Shown here piece after piece: positions 52,601 to 56,526 of a DNA stretch of 64,000 bases. This stretch comes from Phycisphaerales bacterium. Its GTDB lineage: Bacteria > Planctomycetota > Phycisphaerae > Phycisphaerales > UBA1924. The first letter of the stretch is position 1. Each line of letters opens with the position of its first letter. Made by a program: the position numbers and the translations under genes. The notes below the pieces were generated by a model that ran no database searches, was not told the DNA's origin, and saw nothing but the letters and a program-made list of their open reading frames with translations. Location of the stretch: positions 1-64,000 of the forward strand of contig JADZER010000020.1 of assembly GCA_020850415.1 (NCBI GenBank), written 5' to 3'.

Positions 52601-54735
52601 TGGAGCTCATCCAGCTCAAGCACGCCTCCGCCGCCGAGGTCGCCAGCTCGATCCTCGATGTCTATGCCAACCGCGAGAACGAACGCCGAGGCCAGAACGC
52701 CGTCGGCGTCACCGCCGAGGGCCGCCTCAACGCCCTCATCGTCCGCGGCTCGGAGTCCGACATCGCCGCGATCCGCCAGCTCGTCGAACGCTTCGACACC
52801 CAGCAGATCCTCAGCGTCCAGGATGTCCGGCGCTTCGAACTCCAGTCCGCCAACGCCATCGAGGTCGTGCGCCTGCTCGAGGGGGTCCTCTCCGGCCGGG
52901 CGCTCACCGGCTCGGGCGCCCAGGGCCGCGCCACCCGCCTCCGCTACTTCCGGCAGGACCTCACAGACCTGCTCGGCAATGTCATCCCCGGCGAACCCAC
53001 CGAGGCCGAGGTCGACGACTTCATCCGCCAGCAGGTCCGCCTGACCGCAGACCTCCGGACCAACTCGGTCCTGGTCTCGGCGCCCACCTCGATCGTCGAC
53101 CTCATCTCGTCGATCCTCCAGGACCTCGACAGCTCCACCGCCGGCTCGCGCAAGATCGAGTCCTTCCGGCTGATCAACGCCGACGCCAGAGCGATGGCCG
53201 AGGTGCTGCGCGACCTGTTCAACCTCCGGCTCCAGGGCGACACCCTCGTCCTGATCCCCACCGGCCCGCAGGAGCCCGAGGAGGAGCAGGGCCAGGGCCT
53301 GGACTCCGCGTCGGTCACGGCCGTGCCCGACCAGCGTCAGGAGCTCTCGATCACCATCGACGCGCGAACCAACACCCTCCTGGTCTCCGGTACCGAGGAG
53401 TACCTCGACCTCGTCCGCAAGGTGGTCGACGACCTCGACCGGATCGAGGCCAACGAGCGCGAGCAGATCGTCGTGCACCTCGCCAACGCCAAGGCCAAGG
53501 AACTCCAGACGACGCTCCAGGAGTACTTCGACACCGAGGCCGCGACCATCGAGACCGCTCTCGGGGGCGACGCCGGGGTCGCCGGCTCGCTCGCCCGCCA
53601 GCTCGAGCAGGAGGTCACCGTCGTCGGCGATGAGAAGAGCAACAAGCTCCTGATCTCAGCCTCCCCACGCTACCTGCAAGCCGTCGAGGAGATCGTCACC
53701 GAGCTCGACGCCGCCCCGCCCCAGGTGCTCATCAAGGTCCTCCTCGCCGAGGTCACCCTCGACGACGAGGACACCTGGGGCGCCGACATCCGCGTCGGCG
53801 GGGCGAACGGGCTCGGTCCCGACGCCTACAAACTCGGCTCGTTCGCCGCCGGCGGCGCACTGTCCAGCGCGTTGGGCAGCGCCAACCTCTCGGTCTCCAG
53901 CCTCGACTTCGACCTGATGGTCCGGGCCCTCGAGGTCCAGGGCAAGCTCGAGGTCCTCAGCCGGCCCCAGATCACCGTCCGCAACAACGAGGAAGCCACC
54001 ATCAAGGTCGGCGAGAACATCGGCAGGCCCGGCGAATCCAACCAGACCAACAACAGCGTCTCCACCAGCGTGAACTACGAGGATGTCGGCATCAACCTCA
54101 CTGTCACCCCGACCATCAACGCCGACGGCTTCGTCCAGCTCGACATCCAGCCCGAGATCTCCGCCCTCACCAGCCGGACCACACAGGTCAGCGACGCCGT
54201 CCAGGCCCCCGTCATCACCCGCCGCTCCGTCGACACGATCGTGAGCGTCATGAGCGGACAGACCGTCGTGATCGGCGGCCTGATCCAAACCACTCAGGAA
54301 GACCGCGAGTGGAAGGTCCCCATCGTCGGCGACATCCCCATCCTCGGCCTGCCCTTCCGCTCCATGAAGAAGCAGAATGTCAAGACCGAGCTTCTCGTCA
54401 TCCTCACGCCGCAGGTGATCCCGGGCGGCAAGCCCATGATCGAGCGCTACCGCACGCTCACCGACATCGAGATCAACAAGCTCTCCGACCCCGGGCGCGT
54501 GATCAACGAGGTCGGCCCGGTGAACCCCGACCCGGAGATGGCCCCGCCGCCGCTCGACCCCGGGCCCGGCGCCGAGGAAGCCCCCGATTTCAACTCCGTC
54601 CCGCGGGTCCGCTCCACCCCGGCCGAGTCCGACGCCGCAGAGGCCACCCCGCCCGACATCGACTGGGCCAGCGTCCCCAGGGTGCCCGCCAAGCCCGCCA
54701 GCCCCCCCGATGGCGCCACGGGCGCAAAGGAATAG
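40699..54735 (+). CDS. gspD: Giant secretin GspD with about 50 N-domains (4678 aa)
   Basis: The outer-membrane channel of type II secretion is normally about 650-750 residues; this one has 4678 in one uninterrupted frame. Signal peptide 1-28 (cut after SSALA), a Pro/Ala/Gln linker (about 30-70), an N0 domain (about 72-154, ISFQFKDTPFAAVFDFFS), then from about 175 to 4340 some 50 tandem N1-type modules of about 83 residues. The modules read 'xxFxLxxAxAxxVAxxLxxxF ... NSLIVxAxxxxxxxIxxLIxxLD'. The secretin barrel (about 4340-4575) is complete, with VLSRPQITVRNNEEATI, VGINLTVTPTI, VDTIVSVMSGQTVVIGGLI, VPIVGDIPILGLPFRS and TELLVILTPQVI. A 100-residue Pro-rich tail follows, where pilotins bind in other secretins. 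AAAGGAG lies 7 bases before the ATG. A 15-mer would be about 7.5 MDa. Confidence 0.95.
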   Translation: MNPRARTRAAVIASLLASAGSASSALALQDQTPPPVEQPAATEPPAQPAPAQPEAAQPAPAQPEAGQPRLDARISFQFKDTPFAAVFDFFSRETGLPIIRETEIPAGNMTFIGGADYSFEEALSILNLNLRLHGVALRREENFLYLSTVKDAVRMPTRVVDLASLPPDVTRDMIVTTTIPLDNTRASQVAEQIKPLIGEYGGITPVDAQNMLILVETAAQCERIATLIRSIDAVRPVDSEFQLFKLRHAKAAQVVEALKGLVGQKQQTVFIDKDGNRTVAEEIDIAGLNLQPDERTNSVIAVGPRARIELVDQLIEILDVPDGQLGGERQMVTFALETITPEQAALTLNSLFAAVPAESRPTVLALPEAAKVSIIGAQSLVLQATALIGEIDPAAATGRPRQAQPESVVRSFTLEHISPAQAESIARRMLTARQQLVVRFSPTPDGQGFLVAGPTADVQTFEDLVKSLDRPATTRTDVRVVRLDTADPQPLIDRALQLDKLTDEGAKDPVTVTVDAESRSATIVGSTGAIARFERRLGEVKGQIVVQTTSKTYTLTTAKPSEMIPKLSRLAQPLLTPDDGAPYNAPRFEALDELDSLIVRAEPEQFAVLDELIAQFDTDEPVRRDFRVARVTNGTPAEVRDRALALMAEVNKGLDEDEQIEVEVQLDEASGNLMIFADSPSMQQFTGLIQQVQQLVPPERTTRVLDVQNIEAAAILPALQELLATADPIDPGREVPTPTISVLERTNSFIVTAENAQHQIIQQLVQRLDKPDATDLPPMRILQLRTADAVTIASTLQQRYARRPLTERTAEPVDIQAEAQTNTLIVAAHDKLFEDIKAQVDIFNKEGAAEPERTTKLFPLKVARATDVASAMDKLYPEPPMPADRYGRPMPWLREKKELTVSADPSSNSLIFDAPTDRIPDLEELAEQLDRVEIPPQAQLRTFRVIKGDINTIASTLSGLARQGALSAPAQPGKQAVQVMVQAEPRSNTLIVAGDEITFTKVEEILKSLSAVPVEKSLRIFPIANVAAADVKDRALTIYNAQIEGLPDAEPVEISINADSNSLEVVGDVDGLLRFSAIIDQLQRQIGSQREIRLIELKLAKVTDIVQFLGEMVAANKALTMQGGPTPVFEPIETTNSLMVAAQPNQMAIIEALVRSVDAQQAGERPPLRILRLRTTDATGLAQVLQDSYAGRPVEERTKKPVDIQADAATNTLIVSAHPEMLPEIEQIVTELNETRAMDAEGREIRIFPLAWARADELAKTIDEMFPEPPIPVDRFGRAQPQLKQPKEVFVRADRATNSLIVDAPAQRLAGFEQIVKSLDQQNLADDVEVRSYRVERADLQAVARTLQDLSTSGAFRANSRTPVTINTEPTTRTLIVSGPSEVFAHVDAVLDSFGQTPDRPEPAMKMYPLKFARAEQLQTLLTDLLATRLRAEEERAGRSADGIESLLDVASHAPSNTLIITAPPSIQQIAEELIKSLDTEAAAAGRRSIRVMPLTYADATEVSRNLTQALPTMDLPGGGDVSIIAASGSNAIILSGASADLKKIEELVEPLDVRPVDPETMGVETFSLQFAEAGKIATTVQSLLVEQQETDPRILAYQIRYSRNPTLFKTPSIRVEAEGRTNSLIVSGPSATLELAKTIIERLDQPAEQSDRTVATFTPAKADPQQLVALVTQIVSETLPQERRALELTAQPGSRSVVAIGSQAQIAEAMKLLADFDERAFDLPDVELTVIDLEHADAGAVARTVEALAADRSRWPASLRDAEKAGLTIAAPRITADAVTNRLVVSAPGPLAPIVRELVATLDRPSGRDVQVRLFPLKQGVAVSVAAALQTAFQAGTKPGEPPATATAEPTSNTVVVAGSAERLAQAESLVRAMDETVEPNGMAVRTIVLKHARAESLAPVLEQVLTQESPIEAVPEWSRYQFYLRSPELMDQGSGVRVAAEKRLNAIIVAAPLDVIALAADIIAELDTPPTGPGAGRMVRVIPLLNADAQSLATSIGAMFEEEVSEAPPPVVRVDADGNALIVRATADQMAVIEDLAAQLDRATLTSARQMRMIPIDRSRADAALMAATIQRLLEQQGGVRVEIISTDELLGEQPADGPGQGEPPARETAPRKGRGSDADDTWPFRPGQPPALLSLPGALGAMAIAQAEHQPQPQPQSQLSAEDDDEAVVRIAVDPSSNSLVVVGSPRLTDRIAALAAQLEQQMPVEPAAVRIVTLPASADADAIAQIVNQTIRQVGRSGPTNPGGFTGAVAIQPDPSGTAVIVWANDTDFQAVGALVASVSKLDAQFAVTVKNYQLENITSDRAQRAIEDLFAATPRGRQARRIRGLDITIQGEPGGPVSARIDPDSVRVTAPPGGSSIVVAAPADALGMIDSLIGLLDQSPVADRTAIRRYSLENAEATELASTLQTVFDAQRQGAGARDGVQARFVADDRTNSLLVTASARQHEEVDRLLTTADAEQADDGLELAIIKLEQADPQVTQRILEQVIIGRDEGKRERVQISAERESGVLVVRAEPEDIAEIRSIIAEIDTSELAGLPVRSITLQRADAGEVALSLNNFFRDRDRAMQQAGRRTARQGVAITGDRRSGTLIVAANDTDFEEIRALVERFDNESSELAALQFEIIPLQNARVNDLEDSLRSISNELQYERMYGGRYNPAMAGPQDKLFIDFNERLNSVILLGQGETLGVIKEIVAALDVPFSEKTARVVKVVPIEQGDPQTIATVIESAMESGGQDDFWYWPPRADPDQLTVEVDAKRRAIILIGPGARVEQAAAYAAQLDTVTGMPNAVVESIPLRYADAGRAARNLGQFFQQRARAEGSPPEAVSIIGSQDGNLLLVTADTDSLQVIRELVQELDKPELGGDREIQIVYLQNGTAGEVAQAVDAMFPRTGRSEDRVIVTPQAGQNALLISAPTELYAQVTDLIAELDSAPRPEDVNIDAVVLQNARVLDVAQSLRSALPPSIKVTVTPVARSNTLLLTGSQATIDLVKQQISKLDIEPEQQLQTFKRLQLQHALASSVQYTLNTLLRDLPKGAGEPEPRIDYSPNDNTLSVFATPAQLTQIEAMVRQLDEPTAGDRQTEFYKLQYADAAQTAEALKMFYGRLATEARTFAAKNVSIVADPASSSLVISADASEWQNIRSLLEKLDTPDYDTSRQLVVIPLRHADATSVARALNEGFRQSLQDEANREQARQQQQNQQRNAGSRDPRFSDIYLPPVLIDTEGVPSVSAEVQTNSLIVSAGRKELERIEQIIEQLDVPEFVKLPEPVVIPIERGRATVIAQALTQMFASQRSGPRAARIFGDDASNTIVVRADEDDLIQIWAVARELQAQSEQGVVPRILKVENIPATRLRELVQSAFDPIAEKLGEPFSVSVERTTNSLVVSASPSVFEQVRQFVAQLDVAETPAQPAGEGAAPEPAVAPGMHIVEIRNNAPAAIRAMLEQMGVTRPVPDDRFGIVSEPVTLVEITTHPAIGVIANSRDAAVIESLIRALDAQPVDATQEMAVVSLKLATAGAVVATLERMLDPSQQDANTGPAQALREQVRRLSLARGFGKSPVSLDLATPIRLIADHESNAVIIGSTTANVAALSDLIATLDTLPIGDAVLVRIFPLENASAGRVKAIVDQLFSQGEALRRLPGTQRRGLPPTATGQALAGEIAVSVDERTNALLVAGREEAVALVEVLIKDLDADTVGNWVEPALVALEHADARTVADIIQRVIIQGTRSTPEADGLQRQVARLRILQQGGDPADPAQRIESDLFVPLSSLIIEPEPDTNSLIVVGTPANIAVIRELVLSLDVELASAGNAVRFFPLRNAAADRVAGVLGDVFTQREKAGVLRPEDQLIVTSDARTNTLILSTSQRSFEVVEGLLKTLDADDANYTVGLHVLPVPGADVAALAPKLQQLMRERIDSARRAGGVESPMDSFSVVADPANSLLILTCSQENLDLVKELIAAIENDAGAMAGAGRMELIQLKHASAAEVASSILDVYANRENERRGQNAVGVTAEGRLNALIVRGSESDIAAIRQLVERFDTQQILSVQDVRRFELQSANAIEVVRLLEGVLSGRALTGSGAQGRATRLRYFRQDLTDLLGNVIPGEPTEAEVDDFIRQQVRLTADLRTNSVLVSAPTSIVDLISSILQDLDSSTAGSRKIESFRLINADARAMAEVLRDLFNLRLQGDTLVLIPTGPQEPEEEQGQGLDSASVTAVPDQRQELSITIDARTNTLLVSGTEEYLDLVRKVVDDLDRIEANEREQIVVHLANAKAKELQTTLQEYFDTEAATIETALGGDAGVAGSLARQLEQEVTVVGDEKSNKLLISASPRYLQAVEEIVTELDAAPPQVLIKVLLAEVTLDDEDTWGADIRVGGANGLGPDAYKLGSFAAGGALSSALGSANLSVSSLDFDLMVRALEVQGKLEVLSRPQITVRNNEEATIKVGENIGRPGESNQTNNSVSTSVNYEDVGINLTVTPTINADGFVQLDIQPEISALTSRTTQVSDAVQAPVITRRSVDTIVSVMSGQTVVIGGLIQTTQEDREWKVPIVGDIPILGLPFRSMKKQNVKTELLVILTPQVIPGGKPMIERYRTLTDIEINKLSDPGRVINEVGPVNPDPEMAPPPLDPGPGAEEAPDFNSVPRVRSTPAESDAAEATPPDIDWASVPRVPAKPASPPDGATGAKE
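41221..53718 (+). repeat. Array of about 50 protein-level secretin N-domain repeats
   Basis: I counted 50 units by their NSLIV-like core followed by a helix ending in LD. Mean length is about 83 codons. DNA identity between most units is low, so this is an old expansion. A few units carry insertions: one near residues 2110-2180 (Pro/Gln-rich, before VRIAVDPSSNSLVVVG) and one near 3190-3220 (QARQQQQNQQRN). Confidence 0.85.
42798..45153 (+). repeat. Duplicated five-domain block inside the secretin
   Basis: Units 8-12 (42798-43963) and units 13-17 (43964-45153) pair off in order. For example MRILQLRTADAV...QTNTLIVAAH pairs with LRILRLRTTDAT...ATNTLIVSAH. The next units share LYPEPPMPADRYGRP versus MFPEPPIPVDRFGRA. 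This block duplication is more recent than the rest of the array. Confidence 0.75.
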
Positions 54736-54738
54736 CCG

Positions 54739-55233
54739 TTGCGAAGTCGCGCTCAACCAGCCCCGGCCCTGCTCGCGATCTGCCTGATCCCGCTGCTCTG
54801 CGCCTGCGTCTCCGACAAGCCCGCCGCCCGCCCGGTGCAGGCGCCGGGCGACCTCCGCCCCGAGCACATGGTCATCGCGGCCTACCCGCTCCTCGACGAC
54901 GACAACAACGGCTACCCCGACACGATCCCCGTCGTCGTCTACCTCTGGGACGACCGCTACCCGCTCCCGATGTGGGCGGACGGCGCCATCACCTTCCGGC
55001 TCCTCGACGACCAGGAGCAGGTCATCGCCGAGTGGGAGGTCCCCGCGGATGTCGTCCTCGCCAGCCGCCGGCGCGACCAGGTCGGAGCCGCCCACCAGAT
55101 GACCCTCGACATCCGCGACGCCACCAGCGATGTGCGCCCGCAGACCAACGCCCGTCTGACCGGCGAGTTCGTGGGCTCCGACGGCCAGAAGGCCAAGTGC
55201 GGGCGTCCCCTGGGCATTCAGATCGGGTCCTAG
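54739..55233 (+). CDS. Small lipoprotein after the giant secretin (candidate pilotin)
   Basis: The protein has 164 residues from a TTG start at 54739, supported by AAAGGA 8 bases upstream and by an immediate lipoprotein signal (LLAICLIPLLCACVSD, lipobox LCAC, Cys about 23). The mature domain (about 35-160) looks like a beta sandwich: PVVVYLWDDRYPLPMWADGAITFRL, QMTLDIRDATSD. It has no recognised family. The gene begins 3 bp after the secretin stop codon, so co-expression is certain. In type II systems the pilotin that carries the secretin to the outer membrane is also a small lipoprotein, which makes that role the leading guess. Confidence 0.65.
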   Translation: MRSRAQPAPALLAICLIPLLCACVSDKPAARPVQAPGDLRPEHMVIAAYPLLDDDNNGYPDTIPVVVYLWDDRYPLPMWADGAITFRLLDDQEQVIAEWEVPADVVLASRRRDQVGAAHQMTLDIRDATSDVRPQTNARLTGEFVGSDGQKAKCGRPLGIQIGS

Positions 55234-55309
55234 AGTCGGCTTTGCGCAAACCTAACCAGCATTTCACACGCCCCGGGGACCTTCCCGCCGCCCTCCCCGT
55301 CCGTTTCAC

Positions 55310-55315
55310 TACGCT
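55310..55315 (+). promoter_or_regulatory. Possible -10 box for pstS
   Basis: TACGCT lies 81 bases before the pstS ATG in the gap after the lipoprotein gene. Two TTTCAC motifs (55262 and 55304) lie near it, but no clear Pho box of the E. coli type is seen. Confidence 0.25.
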
Positions 55316-55396
55316 TTCGCGCAGATCGGGCAAACAGGCCGCAAGGGGCGGCCGGAAGGCCCTCCACGCAACGCTGACGATTCGGAGAATCCCCAG

Positions 55397-56353
55397 ATGC
55401 GCAAAATTACCGCTTTCCTCGCCGGGGTCCTCGTCACCGCCTCCGCCGCGGTCGCCCAGGTCGACGCCCAGCTCCCCGAGTACAAGCCCTCCCAGGGCGT
55501 GTTCGGCTCGCTCAAGAGCGTGGGCTCCGACACCCTGAACAACCTGATGACGCTCTGGACCCAGGAGTTCACCAAGTTCTACCCGAGCGTGAAGCCGGAG
55601 ATCGAGGGCAAGGGCTCCTCCACCGCGCCCCCGGCGCTCATCGAGGGCCAGAGCCAGTTCGGCCCCATGAGCCGCGAGATGAAGTCCAGCGAGATCGACA
55701 AGTTCGAGGCCACCTTCGGCTACAAGCCCACCGTCATCCGCACCGCGATCGACTGCCTGGCCGTCTATGTCCACAAGGACTGCCCGCTCGAGGAGATCTC
55801 CATCCCCCAGATCACCAAGGTCTTCTCCGTCGCCGGCAGCGACATGACCTGGGGAGACCTCGGCGTCACCGACACCGCGTACGCCAACAAGCCCATCAAC
55901 CTCTACGGGCGCAACTCCGCCTCCGGAACCTACGCCTACTTCAAGGAAGTCGGCCTCGCCAAGAACGACTTCAAGGCCTCCGTCAAGGAGCAGCCCGGTT
56001 CCTCCGCCGTCGTCCAGGCCGTCGCCACCGACCGGTTCGGCATGGGCTACTCGGGCATCGGGTACAAGACCGCCGATGTCAAGGCCGTGCGGGTCTCCCT
56101 CGACGACGGCGAGGAGGCCTTCCCCGCCGAGGGCGACTACGCGTACTCCGGCGATTACCCCCTCGCCCGCTTCCTCTACATCTATATGAACTATGACGCC
56201 CGCAAGGCGCTCGACCCGCTCCGCGCCGAGTTTGTCAAGCTCGTGTTCAGCAAGCAGGGCCAGGAGGTCGTTGTCAAGGACGGGTACATCCCCGTGACCG
56301 CCGACATCGCCCGCGAGGACCTCGAGAACCTCGGCATCACGCCCGACTTCTGA
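55397..56353 (+). CDS. pstS: Phosphate ABC transporter substrate-binding protein
   Basis: The protein has 318 residues. A signal peptide covers about 1-21 (cut after AVAQ). The PstS family motifs are present: VGSDTLNNLMTLWTQEF for the first phosphate-binding loop, GKGSSTAPPALIEGQSQFGPMSR for the second, and NSASGTYAYFKE for the third. C-terminal KLVFSKQGQEVVVKDGYIPV is typical. It binds phosphate in the periplasm and hands it to PstC-PstA. GGAGAA lies 7 bases before the ATG. Its codon use is strongly C-ending, consistent with high expression. Confidence 0.94.
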   Translation: MRKITAFLAGVLVTASAAVAQVDAQLPEYKPSQGVFGSLKSVGSDTLNNLMTLWTQEFTKFYPSVKPEIEGKGSSTAPPALIEGQSQFGPMSREMKSSEIDKFEATFGYKPTVIRTAIDCLAVYVHKDCPLEEISIPQITKVFSVAGSDMTWGDLGVTDTAYANKPINLYGRNSASGTYAYFKEVGLAKNDFKASVKEQPGSSAVVQAVATDRFGMGYSGIGYKTADVKAVRVSLDDGEEAFPAEGDYAYSGDYPLARFLYIYMNYDARKALDPLRAEFVKLVFSKQGQEVVVKDGYIPVTADIAREDLENLGITPDF

Positions 56354-56461
56354 GCGGCCCACCGGAAGGCCCGGAAACGGTCCACGGGGCCGCGGGACTC
56401 CGACCGAGTCCCCGGATGAACCCCGCGCTCCCCTGCCCCGGGCCTGAACCCGCTACCATCA

Positions 56462-56491
56462 CGCCCGCGCCCGGTATCCCGGCCGCGGGCG
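56462..56491 (+). terminator. Hairpin between pstS and pstC
   Basis: CGCCCGCG and CGCGGGCG form an 8-bp stem, continued after a mismatch by CCGG-TATC-CCGG, then TTT. It is 109 bases after the pstS stop and 35 bases before pstC. It may reduce read-through so that the binding protein is made in excess over the membrane parts. Confidence 0.45.
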
Positions 56492-56526
56492 TTTCCCCTC
56501 AAAGATCACGGACGGGTTGACCACCG

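Noticed and set aside
42478..53478. An 11-kb stop-free frame on the minus strand, opposite the giant secretin (3666 codons)
   Set aside because: In high-GC DNA the antisense frame of a strongly biased gene lacks stops. Its translation is a Leu/Val/Asp/Gly-rich mirror of the repeat array with no domain, signal or ribosome site, while the plus-strand frame has full secretin motifs.
40699..54735. Tandem repeats considered as a CRISPR array or as an assembly artefact
   Set aside because: Repeats are at the protein level only, with about 250-bp units, low DNA identity and one continuous frame, so neither CRISPR nor a collapsed tandem duplication fits.
55234..55396. Pho box upstream of pstS
   Set aside because: Two TTTCAC motifs are present, but they are 42 bases apart and do not form the 11-bp-spaced direct repeats of a PhoB site.
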